Origin: Mycobacterium sp. 1423905.2
GTDB lineage: Bacteria; Actinomycetota; Actinomycetes; Mycobacteriales; Mycobacteriaceae
Assembly (NCBI RefSeq): GCF_001673155.1
Contig: NZ_LZLE01000227.1
Span: 1 to 64,000, forward strand
Reading direction: 5' to 3'
DNA length: 64,000 nt
Positions within the stretch are counted from its first letter, which is position 1; each line of letters begins with the position of its first letter. The notes beneath the pieces were generated by a model. That model was not told the origin of the DNA. It did not search any database and was given only the letters and a program-made list of their open reading frames with translations. Both the position numbers and the translations under genes were made by a program. Below, in pieces: positions 18,244 through 26,684 of the stretch.

Positions 18244-19422
18244 TTAACTGGTCACTCCGGTCAACTCCCGTGCCACGGCATCGAATGCGCGCAGCGTGTC
18301 CAGCATGTGCGGCTCGTGCGAGTCAGGTTGGGCGGATACTTTGGCGGCGACCACTTCTGCAGCGCGGTTGATATAAATCATTTGGCCGCACATGCCCTGG
18401 CACAAGACGACGTTGCTGCCCGGATACGGAAACCACATCTGGTTGCGGTACATCCCGCCGGGCATTTCGTTGTCGTGTGGGCAGGCCGCGAAAGCTTGGC
18501 GTGAGTCCAGGCCGCCGTCTAGGGTGTCGGCGATCCACGCCGCCGGGATCACCTGCTGCCCGGTCAGTGAGGCGCCGTCACGCAAGAACAGCGACCCGAA
18601 CCGGATCAGGTCGCCAAGACAGGCGTTGATGCCGCCATCGAAGAATCCGGTGCCTTCCGAGTCGACGCCGATAGTGGCATCGCATTGGGCACCGATGCGG
18701 CTCCACAGCAGTTCCGACATCAGCTCGGGCATCCGCTGGGCACCGGCGACTTCGCAGATCCAGCCGAGTACGTCCGTTTCGCAAGAGCGATATTGAAAAG
18801 GGCCGCCGTGCATCGACTTTCGCTGCAAGGTCAGCAAAAACTCGCGCACCGTGGCGGGGGAGTCCGGGCGGCTCTTGGGAGCCCACCCCATCGCCTGGTC
18901 GAGGAGGTGTATCTCTGCGGCTGGGTCGTCATAGTTTTCCGAGAACGCGATACCCGACCTCATGTCCAGCAGGTGGCGTACCGTCGCGCCGTCATAGCCG
19001 CAGTGCGCCAGGGCCGGGACGAATTTTGTGACCGGCGCGTCCAGGTCGATTGCGCCCGCCTCGTGGAGCACTCCGCTGACGGCACCCACCAGCGACTTGC
19101 TCACCGAAAACAACAGGTGTCGGGTCTGGGGCGTCATGTCGGCGCAGTAGTGCTCGGCAACCATCGATCCGCGGTGAGCGACGGCCCACCCATCGGTGGC
19201 GGTCGTAGCCATCACCTCACCTACGGTGGTGGCCGAACCAGCCGTGCTGGTTACCGGAATATCAGCTATCGGAGCCGTCGCGCCCGGCAACGAGGCGACC
19301 GGCCCGGTACCCCGCGGGATCACCGCGGTCGGCACCATTTGTTCGACGTGCTGAAACGACCAATGGACATAAGGCGCCGACAGCCAATTGCTCAGCGAGA
19401 TGCCGGCCGGAACGCGACTCAC
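18244..19422 (-). CDS. Beta-lactamase-fold serine hydrolase
   Basis: A 392-residue enzyme of the class C beta-lactamase/DD-peptidase/6-aminohexanoate-dimer hydrolase group. The nucleophile motif SVSK is at residues 106-109, and FQYRSCETDVLGW supplies the Tyr motif. It has no obvious signal peptide, which points to a cytoplasmic amidase or esterase rather than a true beta-lactamase. GTG 19422 begins 10 bases after the stop of the ATP-grasp gene, and the NlpC/P60 gene follows 25 bases later. The pairing of a ligase with a hydrolase suggests synthesis and trimming of a small amide or peptide. Confidence 0.82.
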   Translation of the reverse strand: MSRVPAGISLSNWLSAPYVHWSFQHVEQMVPTAVIPRGTGPVASLPGATAPIADIPVTSTAGSATTVGEVMATTATDGWAVAHRGSMVAEHYCADMTPQTRHLLFSVSKSLVGAVSGVLHEAGAIDLDAPVTKFVPALAHCGYDGATVRHLLDMRSGIAFSENYDDPAAEIHLLDQAMGWAPKSRPDSPATVREFLLTLQRKSMHGGPFQYRSCETDVLGWICEVAGAQRMPELMSELLWSRIGAQCDATIGVDSEGTGFFDGGINACLGDLIRFGSLFLRDGASLTGQQVIPAAWIADTLDGGLDSRQAFAACPHDNEMPGGMYRNQMWFPYPGSNVVLCQGMCGQMIYINRAAEVVAAKVSAQPDSHEPHMLDTLRAFDAVARELTGVTS

Positions 19423-19432
19423 GCAGCGCTGC

Positions 19433-20929
19433 TCACGCCCGCGCGACGAGCCGCGAAACGATCGGCGTGGCCGGCGCCAGGGGAGTAGAGGCGAACTTCG
19501 CCTTCATGCCCGCAACCCAGCGCCGGCACCGTTCGGTCAGTTGATAGTCCGGGGTCTGCAGGTGCCCGCGGGTGATGAGCACACCCAATTGCGCACCCGG
19601 ACAGCGCAAGTCGCCGGGCGCGGCGACCCGCATGTAGAACGCCTCGGATCCGTCGAGCAGGGTGGCCCAGTCGTTGGCGGAGCGCGCAAAGGAGACCCGA
19701 CCGTCATCGTCGATGCGCCACACGCCGGTGCGCGGTGTCGCGGTGAACAGCTCGACTTCCGGTGAGGTCTCGTTGATGATCACTTGGCCCCACACTTCGT
19801 CTTCGCCGTAGCCCCGCTCCCACCGTGCGTTGATCGACTCGATGTCGAGCTCGTACTCGACGTCCATGTACTCCAACAGGTGGAACAGGAACAGCGGCAT
19901 GTCGGCGTAAGCCTCGGTCGTGAGGTTCGTCATCGGACTGGCGCCGCTGAGACGGGGGTTCACCTCGCCGAGGTACAGCTGGTCTGAGTCCAGGTCGTGG
20001 AGCAGGTCGACCTCGAAGTAGCCGCGGTAGCCCTCCCGGTTCAGCACGTCCCCGAGCTTGCGCACCATTTCTCGGGCGGTGTGGGTCTGTTCCGGCGGCA
20101 GCACTTCGCGCCAGATGTCGTTGCCGCACCAGCTGCCCCGTAACGGAGTCAGTTCCGAGTAGCCCACGAGGCTAGTCATGGCGGGGCCGATCACGGTGCC
20201 GTGGCGGGTCACGGCGCCCTCGATACACACCTCGACATTGCGGATCCGCTTCATGACTTTGAGGTCCTGCCCGCTCAGGGCGGCGGCGTGCTGGTTCCAG
20301 TCGGCCTGACCGCGCACGAAGAAGGTGCCGCTGCCCGCGGCGCCGTACGCAATCGAGATGACGAGGTCATCGCCTAACTCGGCGTTCTGCGCCAGCGTCA
20401 CCAGTTCGTCGTAGGAGCCGGCCCGCCCGATAGTGTGCGGCACGCTGGGAACGCCCGCGTCGTTGGCCAGGCGTGTCATTACGATCTTGGAGCCCAGGCG
20501 GTTTCGCAACTCCACCGGGGGGTGCATGATCTCCAGGCCCGCTTGCCGCGCCAGGGCCTGGGTCTCTTCGTCAAGCATCACGAAGCAGGCCTTGCCGCCG
20601 GGTCCTCGTCCCGCGATGAATTCGAGTGTCTCCGGGTCGGACAGCAGGTGATTGCACACGTCGCCCATCGAGCCGAAATCGAGGCGGTCGCGTCGCCGCG
20701 GTACGAAGACCCGTGAATGTACCCCCTCGAACGAGTCAAAGTAGGTGAGGTAGAAGAAGTTTCGTATCCAGCGGTCGAGGCCGAGCAGGTTGAACGGGGT
20801 GGGCGAGATGAAGTACAGCGGCACCTTGTTGGTGTGGAAGAACGCGCGTACGTCCGAGAGGCCGTTGAGCGGGCGGGGGTCGGGCGCCATCAGGCCGGCC
20901 GCCGTGACGTCGACGCCTGGCGCAAGCAT
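19433..20929 (-). CDS. ATP-grasp ligase (biotin-carboxylase-like)
   Basis: A 498-residue protein with a central ATP-grasp domain: SKIVMTRLANDAGVP, a Gly-rich AYGAAGSGTFF loop, and the metal-binding GYRGYFEVDLLHDL with GEVNPRLSGAS (Glu and Asn ligands). Actinobacterial homologues are often labelled biotin carboxylase, but no biotin-carrier or carboxyltransferase gene is near, and a peptide or amide ligase fits the operon better. ATG 20929 has no Shine-Dalgarno, and the in-frame sequence just upstream (RFIADRAAA) also looks coding-like although it has no usual start codon, so the true start is uncertain. Confidence 0.78.
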   Translation of the reverse strand: MLAPGVDVTAAGLMAPDPRPLNGLSDVRAFFHTNKVPLYFISPTPFNLLGLDRWIRNFFYLTYFDSFEGVHSRVFVPRRRDRLDFGSMGDVCNHLLSDPETLEFIAGRGPGGKACFVMLDEETQALARQAGLEIMHPPVELRNRLGSKIVMTRLANDAGVPSVPHTIGRAGSYDELVTLAQNAELGDDLVISIAYGAAGSGTFFVRGQADWNQHAAALSGQDLKVMKRIRNVEVCIEGAVTRHGTVIGPAMTSLVGYSELTPLRGSWCGNDIWREVLPPEQTHTAREMVRKLGDVLNREGYRGYFEVDLLHDLDSDQLYLGEVNPRLSGASPMTNLTTEAYADMPLFLFHLLEYMDVEYELDIESINARWERGYGEDEVWGQVIINETSPEVELFTATPRTGVWRIDDDGRVSFARSANDWATLLDGSEAFYMRVAAPGDLRCPGAQLGVLITRGHLQTPDYQLTERCRRWVAGMKAKFASTPLAPATPIVSRLVARA

Positions 20930-21041
20930 CGCGGCGGCGCGGTCGGCGATGAACCGGCTGGAAGTAAAAGAGGGTAAATCCTGGGGGATCTCACGCCGTC
21001 ACGCTACCCGCCCTCGGTGCCACCTGCACTTGAGTTGGGAG

Positions 21042-21623
21042 TCATTCGCCGGCTGTTGAAAGTACCCGGCCACCTGAGGAGTTCGGCCAGCCAGTCAAGG
21101 CCAGATCGGCGATCGCATGCAGTTCCTCGCCAGTGGCACCGCTGCGGGCCTGGATGGCGATCCCTTGGCAGACGGCGCTGATCCAGCGAGCCAGCAACCG
21201 GGTGTCCACGTCGGACAGTTCGCCGGCGGCCACCGCTTGATCGAATCGGCGCGCCAGCTCGCCCACGGCGGCATCACGGAATTCGGCCAGTCCAACCGCA
21301 TTTCCGACCAGCAGGCAGCCATGCGGATCGCCGGATGTCGCGTCAGCCGCCCCGTGCACCATGGCTTCGGCCACCTCGCGCGCGGTCGCACGGCTGAGCG
21401 CGGTGGCCATATAGCCGCCCGGGCCGTTGACGTACCGCTGCTTGACCCGTTCGAAGAGTTGCTCCTTCGAACCGAATTCAGCGTAGATGCCACGGCGGTT
21501 TACTCCGGTCGCAGTGCTCAAGTCGCTGATGGAGACACCCTCGAAGCCGCGGTCCCAGAACAGCTTCATCGCGATCTCCTCGACCGTGTCGGGGTCGAAC
21601 TCCCGAGGTCGCCCTACCGTCAT
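21042..21623 (-). CDS. TetR-family repressor
   Basis: A 193-residue regulator. The N-terminal helix-turn-helix is FDPDTVEEIAMKLFWDRGF followed by SISDLSTATGVNRRGIYAEFGSKEQL, the classic TetR pattern. The C-terminal part resembles the AcrR-type ligand domain and includes GCLLVGNAVG. It is divergent from the SDR gene at 21735 with 111 bases between, so it probably represses that gene and itself. The intergenic DNA is AT-rich but without a clear palindrome. Confidence 0.88.
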   Translation of the reverse strand: MTVGRPREFDPDTVEEIAMKLFWDRGFEGVSISDLSTATGVNRRGIYAEFGSKEQLFERVKQRYVNGPGGYMATALSRATAREVAEAMVHGAADATSGDPHGCLLVGNAVGLAEFRDAAVGELARRFDQAVAAGELSDVDTRLLARWISAVCQGIAIQARSGATGEELHAIADLALTGWPNSSGGRVLSTAGE

Positions 21624-21734
21624 GTACCGCCTTCAGTGATCCCGGTCACAGCAGGAATTCTCCGCTGTGAAAGTGGATTTTGACCTGATAATACTTTGTA
21701 ACATATCGGTTCGAAAATAAGAGGAAGGTGCGCG

Positions 21735-22481
21735 ATGAACTCACAACCCCTAGCCGGACGCCGGGCTTTGGTCACCGGAGGGGCGCGCGGAATCGGTGCT
21801 GGAATCGTGCGGCGGCTCGCCAAAGATGGCGCCGCGGTGGCGTTCACCTATTCGTCGTCAGCCGCCGAAGCTGACAACCTGGTGGCCAAGGTGACCTCCG
21901 CGGGGGGCAAGGCCGTGGCCATCCAGGCCGACAGCGCCGATCCAGCACAGGTCGGCGCCGCGGTTGAGCAGACCGTCGCCGCCCTCGGTGGATTGGACAT
22001 CCTGGTCAACAACGCCGGTACGGCGTACCTGGCGCCGATCGACGAGTACCCACAGGAGCAGTTCGACCGCGTCGTGGCGATCAACATCGGCGGCGTCTAT
22101 TCCGCGATTCGCAGCGCAATCAAGCACCTCGGCGAGGGATCGCGGATCATCAACATCGGCAGCATCAACGCGGACCGCGTTCCGGTAGCCGGGTTGGCCG
22201 TGTATGCGATGACCAAGGGCGCGGTCGCGGCCCTGACCCGAGGTCTCGCGCGCGAACTCGGGCCACGCGGAATTACCGTGAACAATGTGCAGCCGGGGCC
22301 GATCGATACTGACATGAACCCGGCCACAGGCGAATTCGCCGACGCCATGCGGCAAGTCATGGCGTTGAACCATTACGGACACACCGATGACACCGCGGCC
22401 GTCGTCAGCTTCTTGGCCGGCCCCGAAGCGGGATTCGTGACGGGCGCGAATTGGAATGTCGACGGCGGATACACCGCCTGA
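21735..22481 (+). CDS. Short-chain dehydrogenase/reductase
   Basis: A 248-residue classical SDR. The cofactor motif is TGGARGIGAG, then NNAG, the catalytic Ser in NIGSIN, and YAMTK (Tyr-x-x-x-Lys). The C-terminus has VQPGPIDTDMN and NWNVDGGYTA. It probably reduces a ketone or oxidises an alcohol with NAD(P)H; the substrate is unknown. AGGAAGG precedes ATG 21735. The divergent TetR gene is the likely regulator, and its inducer may be the substrate. Confidence 0.92.
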   Translation: MNSQPLAGRRALVTGGARGIGAGIVRRLAKDGAAVAFTYSSSAAEADNLVAKVTSAGGKAVAIQADSADPAQVGAAVEQTVAALGGLDILVNNAGTAYLAPIDEYPQEQFDRVVAINIGGVYSAIRSAIKHLGEGSRIINIGSINADRVPVAGLAVYAMTKGAVAALTRGLARELGPRGITVNNVQPGPIDTDMNPATGEFADAMRQVMALNHYGHTDDTAAVVSFLAGPEAGFVTGANWNVDGGYTA

Positions 22482-22490
22482 AAAAAGAGA

Positions 22491-22949
22491 CTAGAGCGCG
22501 TACAGAGCCGGGAGGTTGACGACGATCGCTTCCTGGCTGCTTCGTGCGATGACCAATTCCGCCGGCGTGTCCGGGTCGGGATTTTCCTCTCGGTGCGGCA
22601 GGTGCGGGGGAACGAAGACATAGTCGCCGGGATCGGTCCGGACCCGGACCTCGCTTACTCCGTCGAAGAACACGAATTCTGGATGGCCGCTGCGGACATA
22701 GATCATGGTCTCGGAGTCACCATGATGGTGGTTGGCTGAGACGCTGCCCGGCGCCGCCAATGTCTCGCCCATCCAGAGCTTTTCGCTGCCCACGGTGGCT
22801 CCACTCAGAGCGGCGAACCGCTGCATACCGTCAGACTGAGCCGTGTTGGCATCGAGTTCAGATGACTTCACGTGGCGCACTCGATTGCGCGGCGCGCTCT
22901 GCGCGGCATCGTTGGGGAAGTCGGGGTGAAAACCGTCCGGGTCAGCCAT
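22491..22949 (-). CDS. Cupin-domain protein
   Basis: A 152-residue cupin. The barrel motifs are visible: ANHHHGDSETMIYVRSGHPEFVFF gives the metal-binding His residues and Glu, and GDYVFVPPHLPHREEN is the second cupin box with its His. Cupins of this size are dioxygenases, isomerases or small-molecule binders; the substrate is not evident. ATG 22949 has GGTGGG close upstream; GTG 22958 would add three residues. It is convergent with the SDR gene, 9 bases apart. Confidence 0.85.
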   Translation of the reverse strand: MADPDGFHPDFPNDAAQSAPRNRVRHVKSSELDANTAQSDGMQRFAALSGATVGSEKLWMGETLAAPGSVSANHHHGDSETMIYVRSGHPEFVFFDGVSEVRVRTDPGDYVFVPPHLPHREENPDPDTPAELVIARSSQEAIVVNLPALYAL

Positions 22950-23062
22950 GTGTCCCACCGTAATCTCGGGCCCCTACCTAACCTCGCCTGAATTGCGACC
23001 GATTCACCCCGACCAGCGATCGTTTCAAGTCAGCGGCACAGTCCTCGGGGTAGCAAGGCAAA

Positions 23063-23461
23063 CTAGTCGCGGTCGTGGTGGCAGACGGCCTCGAGCTTGA
23101 TTCCTACCGGGTCGGACCAGAAGGTGGCGTAATAGTGGCCCGGGTACTGCGGGAAGTGTCGGGGGGTGTGGATGACGTTGCCGCCGCTACGTAGGACGTG
23201 GTCGTGAACGCGGTCGACCAGCGATCGACGCCGAACCATGAACGCCAAGTGCTGTAGACCCGTTTGTTGTGGCGAGTACGGCCCCACAACGGCAGCCGGG
23301 TAGAAGAAGACGTAGGTTCCGGGCTTGTTTTCCGCCGGTTTGTAGGCGAACTCGTCGTCGGCTGCGAAGAACGGTTCGAAGCCGACCAACGGCATCAGGT
23401 CGTCGTAGTAGCGCTTCGCCGCGGCGAGGTCCGGGACGTTGATTCCGAGATGACCGAGCAC
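23063..23461 (-). CDS. VOC-family glyoxalase/dioxygenase-like protein
   Basis: A 132-residue single-domain vicinal-oxygen-chelate protein. The first half has LGHLGINVPDLAAAKRYYDDL (His ligand) and the second TGLQHLAFMV (His) and GIKLEAVCHH (Glu), giving the usual metal-binding set. Members include glyoxalases, ring-cleaving dioxygenases and antibiotic-binding proteins, and single domains dimerise. The GTG start at 23461 is 47 bases after the stop of the sigma factor gene on the same strand, so they may be co-transcribed. Confidence 0.85.
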   Translation of the reverse strand: MLGHLGINVPDLAAAKRYYDDLMPLVGFEPFFAADDEFAYKPAENKPGTYVFFYPAAVVGPYSPQQTGLQHLAFMVRRRSLVDRVHDHVLRSGGNVIHTPRHFPQYPGHYYATFWSDPVGIKLEAVCHHDRD

Positions 23462-23508
23462 GACTTAAGTATCGATTCTTTGAGCCCAAGCGGAAGCCGA
23501 GGCCGTGG

Positions 23509-24366
23509 TCATTCCCGGGCGTTCGCGCCTTCACGGCGTCGAATCCCGGCCAGTACGTCCTCACTCGCGCGAAACTGCAGGCGATTTATGCGACCGTTCT
23601 CGACGATGAAGTCGAAGGCAACCTTGGCCTCGCCGCGATGTATCCACGCGGCGCCCGGACGATCCTCGACGAAGACCGGGAAGGCAGCCTTGGCCGCACC
23701 GTTGAAGAAGCTGGCCACTTCGTGGGCGCCCTCAAGGCGCGTCGGCGTACCGAGCGCGCTCGCGGCCGCGTCGGCCGAGACCACCACGTCGGGAGCGAGC
23801 AGCTCCAACAGCCGGGTGAAGTTGCCCTCGCGCGCCGCGGCCATGAAAGCGTCCACCACCTCCCAATCGGCGAGCGCGTCCTCGGGCGCGGCCGGACGCA
23901 CCTTGGCGCGAGCCCGAGAGGCCATCTTGCGCACCGCGGCCGACGTCGTGTCGAGCATCGAGGCGATCGACTCGAAGTCGATACCGAAGCTGTCGTGCAG
24001 CACAAAGGCCACCCGCTCGGCGGGCGTTAGGCGGTCGAGTACCACCTGAAGCGCAACACCCACGGTGTCGGCCAGCACCACATCGTCGGCTGGGTCGAGT
24101 GCCGTCCCCTCGACCTCGATCGACTCCGTGGGCACTGGCGTACGCGCCCGCAGCTGGTCGAGGCACAGCCGCGAGGTCACCGTCGTAAGCCAACCCGGCA
24201 GATTGGCGATCGGTTCCTCGGTGGCATGCAGGCGCAGCCACGCCTGCTGCACGACGTCCTGTGCAGCGTCGGCGTCGCCTAAGACCCGGGCAGCGATGCG
24301 CTGCAGGCGAGGACGCTCGGCCTCAAAGCCGTCGTGCAGGCGGTCTTCACTCACCCTCGCGGTCAC
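23509..24366 (-). CDS. ECF RNA polymerase sigma factor with SnoaL-like C-terminus (ECF41/SigJ type)
   Basis: A sigma-70 factor of about 285 residues from GTG 24366. Region 2 (ARVLGDADAAQDVVQQAWLRLH, NLPGWLTTVTSRLCLDQLR) and region 4 (LTPAERVAFVLHDSFGIDFESIA) are clear. The C-terminal 120 residues form a SnoaL-like domain (DAFMAAAREGNFTRLLELLAPDVV), as in ECF41/SigJ factors, where it replaces a separate anti-sigma factor. The DGGGR motif typical of ECF41 was not seen. The reading frame extends to 24447 but would overlap the divergent DUF1059 gene, so GTG 24366 or 24402 is more likely. ECF41 factors commonly control neighbouring genes. Confidence 0.83.
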   Translation of the reverse strand: MTARVSEDRLHDGFEAERPRLQRIAARVLGDADAAQDVVQQAWLRLHATEEPIANLPGWLTTVTSRLCLDQLRARTPVPTESIEVEGTALDPADDVVLADTVGVALQVVLDRLTPAERVAFVLHDSFGIDFESIASMLDTTSAAVRKMASRARAKVRPAAPEDALADWEVVDAFMAAAREGNFTRLLELLAPDVVVSADAAASALGTPTRLEGAHEVASFFNGAAKAAFPVFVEDRPGAAWIHRGEAKVAFDFIVENGRINRLQFRASEDVLAGIRRREGANARE

Positions 24367-24436
24367 ACTTTCGTCGTCGGATGCGTCACCATGCTGACGC
24401 ACCTGAACCGCCCGATGTGACCGGAGGAGAACTTTC

Positions 24437-24673
24437 GTGAAAACCATGACCTGTCAAGACCTCGGTGGCCCCTGCGGACTTGCGCACCGCGGTGAGAGCG
24501 CCGACGACATCATCAAGGCGCAGGACCGACACCTCAAGGAGCTGGCCAGCGCCGGCGACGAAGAACACGTGCCCGCCCACGAGGACATGAAAGGCCGCTG
24601 GCGACACCCGATCAAATCGCTCGGCTGGTACAACGACGTCAAGAAGCGGTTCGCGGCGTTGCCGGAGAGTTGA
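24437..24673 (+). CDS. DUF1059 small protein
   Basis: A 78-residue protein. It starts MKTMTCQDLGGPCGLAHRGE, with Cys at 6 and 13, then SADDIIKAQDRHLKELASAGDEEH: the DUF1059 pattern. The family is uncharacterised; the conserved Cys residues suggest metal or redox chemistry. The C-terminal half (RHPIKSLGWYNDVKKRFAALP) is an extra amphipathic part. GTG 24437 follows AGGAGAA. It is divergent from the ECF41-like sigma factor and is a good candidate for its target. Confidence 0.82.
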   Translation: MKTMTCQDLGGPCGLAHRGESADDIIKAQDRHLKELASAGDEEHVPAHEDMKGRWRHPIKSLGWYNDVKKRFAALPES

Positions 24674-24703
24674 CACCGAAGCTCTTGCCTTCCGGCATCA
24701 GCA

Positions 24704-25222
24704 TCAGTTGCTGCGGTCGGCCCACCCAGGAGGAAGATCACCTGGGGCTACCGAGATAACCGTCTCATCGTCGGTGCCTGCGTACTCGAAGAACGTGATC
24801 CGGGCAAACTCCGGGACGACGTAGATGGGATAGGTCGGTCCTTGATCGCGATAGGCCACCATCTCGTCGATGTGCTCATTCTGGAAGCAGACCGTGCGCT
24901 CGCCGTGCCGCTCGACCCACTGGGGAAAGAAGATGACGCCGTGCAAACGGCGCTTGGCCGGCATCACGTTGACCGCAACCGATGTACCGGTCGGCTCGGT
25001 CCACGAAATCTTGAAATGGCCGTCGTCGAGCTGGACGAGGTCAACCTCTTGGTCCTTCACCCAGCGGCCACCGACCATCCCCGAGTGAATGCGGTAGTCG
25101 ATGGTGTGGTCGTTCTTGACGTACATCTCGTATCGCCATCCGTTGTCGTAGGTGTAGATGAATCGATGTCCCACGATGGCGGTCAGGTCCTGCGGCGGGG
25201 CTGCCTCGGGTGCGGCGGTCAT
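24704..25222 (-). CDS. padC: Phenolic acid decarboxylase
   Basis: A 172-residue PAD enzyme. The family signature is nearly complete: [57 protein letters not shown] and [11 protein letters not shown]. PADs are cofactor-free and decarboxylate hydroxycinnamates such as p-coumaric and ferulic acid to vinylphenols, a detoxification of plant phenolics. GAGGAG lies before ATG 25222. The MarR gene is divergent with a perfect palindrome between them, so induction by phenolic acids is likely. This points to contact with soil or plant matter. Confidence 0.92.
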   Translation of the reverse strand: MTAAPEAAPPQDLTAIVGHRFIYTYDNGWRYEMYVKNDHTIDYRIHSGMVGGRWVKDQEVDLVQLDDGHFKISWTEPTGTSVAVNVMPAKRRLHGVIFFPQWVERHGERTVCFQNEHIDEMVAYRDQGPTYPIYVVPEFARITFFEYAGTDDETVISVAPGDLPPGWADRSN

Positions 25223-25290
25223 AGCTGACTCCTCGAAGATTGCGGCGCACGTGAGGCACGCAAGCTAGTCGCGCCTGACGTCCGTTTGAA

Positions 25291-25305
25291 ACAAAACTAT
25301 TTTGT
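25291..25305. promoter_or_regulatory. MarR operator between padC and marR
   Basis: ACAAAA-CTA-TTTTGT, a perfect inverted repeat with 6-base arms, centred in the AT-rich gap between divergent padC and the MarR gene. Position and symmetry suit a MarR dimer that represses both genes. Confidence 0.6.
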
Positions 25306-25332
25306 ACGAAAACATTATGGCATACTCGCCGG

Positions 25333-25794
25333 ATGGACGTTGCGTCGGAATTCGGACGGGTGATCGGGCCGTTGCGCCGCGCTGTCCTGCGCAGCCGGCT
25401 CGCCGAGGACTTGCCCGATCTCCCGGAAGCGCAAATTGAACTGCTCCGTGCTCTCCAAGCCGCTGGAACCGCCACACCGGGGGAACTGGCAGCACAGTTG
25501 CGGGTGGCGCGGTCGACCATCAGCAACCTCGTTCGCACGATGACCGCCGCCGGTCTCGTACAGCGCACACCGTCGTCATCAGATTTCCGTCTTGTCCAGC
25601 TGAGCCTTTCGCCACTGTCGCGGGACATGCTCGAGCGCTACGACCGCATCAGCACCGCGGCACTGCAGCGCGCCATCGATTCACTGACCACCCAAGACCG
25701 CGTCGCCCTCGAGCGAGCAGTCCCGGCTCTTCATGCACTGCTGACCGCATTGGACCGCGGGCAGGCCAGGCAACGCACCAACCGGCCCGCCTGA
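25333..25794 (+). CDS. MarR-family regulator
   Basis: A 153-residue winged-helix protein. The recognition region is TPGELAAQLRVARSTISNLVRTMTAAGLVQRTPSS-like, followed by the wing (SDFRLVQLSLSPLSRDML). MarR repressors release DNA on binding phenolic ligands, which fits the divergent phenolic acid decarboxylase. It probably also represses itself and the alpha/beta hydrolase gene that starts 15 bases after its stop. In many bacteria padC is controlled by PadR instead, so a MarR here would be a replacement. Confidence 0.85.
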   Translation: MDVASEFGRVIGPLRRAVLRSRLAEDLPDLPEAQIELLRALQAAGTATPGELAAQLRVARSTISNLVRTMTAAGLVQRTPSSSDFRLVQLSLSPLSRDMLERYDRISTAALQRAIDSLTTQDRVALERAVPALHALLTALDRGQARQRTNRPA

Positions 25795-25809
25795 CCGGAA
25801 GGGGCGCAG

Positions 25810-26574
25810 ATGGGCTCAAAACCGACGCTTTTATTGCTGCACGGTGTGACGATGTCGGCGCGTGCGTGGGCCGACGTCATCCCTGACTTGACGGATCACT
25901 ACGACGTCATCGCCCCTACCGCGGTCGGCCATCGGGGGGGACCGCAAATCGCCGGCACGGCGACTATCGGCGGCTTGACCGATCACATCGAGAGGGTGCT
26001 CGACGCTCGGGAACTCAAACGAGTCCACATCGCCGGCAACTCGATGGGTGGGTGGATCGCGATCGAGTTGGCGCGCCGCGGTCGAGCCGATACCGTGTGC
26101 GCCTTGTCTCCCGCTGGCTTCTGGGCTTCCGGCAAGAACGACGCCACGCATGCCACCAACCGAATTCGCCGCAGCGTGCGTCTCGCACAGGTCACCCTCC
26201 CAGTGGCACCCGTCGCTCTACGCATCGGTGTCGTACGCCGCGCAGCGCTACGGGACATCGCCGAACACGGCGAAATCCTCACTGCCACTCAGGCTCTCGA
26301 TATTGCCCGCGACGCGGCGAACTGCGGCGCTGCCAGGGACTTGCTTGGCACCGCGGAACGAGTTGAACCGCTAGACCCCCTGCCGTGCCCAATAACGCTG
26401 GCATGGTCGGCACACGACCGGATTTTCCCACCCGCGGTCAACGGCACGATCGCCCGCGAAAGACTGCCCCAAGCCGAATATGTGGTATTGCCCGCTGTCG
26501 GGCACGTTCCCATGATCGACAATCCACGCCTGTGTGTACGTACCATCCGCGCCGCCGCACAGCAGACGCGGTGA
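25810..26574 (+). CDS. Alpha/beta hydrolase
   Basis: A 254-residue hydrolase. LLLHGVTMSARAW carries the oxyanion region, GNSMGGWIAIELARR the nucleophile Ser, WSAHDRIFPP the acid and GHVPMIDNP the His. The fold resembles small esterases and meta-cleavage product hydrolases. AAGGGG precedes ATG 25810. Co-transcription with the MarR gene suggests a role in phenolic ester use, for example release of hydroxycinnamates for PadC, but this is inference from position. Confidence 0.82.
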   Translation: MGSKPTLLLLHGVTMSARAWADVIPDLTDHYDVIAPTAVGHRGGPQIAGTATIGGLTDHIERVLDARELKRVHIAGNSMGGWIAIELARRGRADTVCALSPAGFWASGKNDATHATNRIRRSVRLAQVTLPVAPVALRIGVVRRAALRDIAEHGEILTATQALDIARDAANCGAARDLLGTAERVEPLDPLPCPITLAWSAHDRIFPPAVNGTIARERLPQAEYVVLPAVGHVPMIDNPRLCVRTIRAAAQQTR

Positions 26575-26669
26575 GTCTCCACATTTGCGTTTGAGCACAT
26601 GGCGTTTCGCCAGAATCGGCCGGGTTGTAAGGCATTGGGATCACGTCGCCCGCTTCCTCCCATTCTCAC

Positions 26670-26675
26670 TATAAG
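26670..26675 (+). promoter_or_regulatory. -10 hexamer of arr promoter
   Basis: TATAAG, 10 bases before the start of the RAE. The RAE would then lie at or just after the transcription start, within the arr leader. Confidence 0.5.
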
Positions 26676-26684
26676 CGGGCGAGG

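Noticed and set aside
21624-21734. Possible TetR operator in the AT-rich gap between the TetR and SDR genes
   Set aside because: The best candidate around ATAATAC-TTTG-TAACATAT matches its inverse at too few positions to call.
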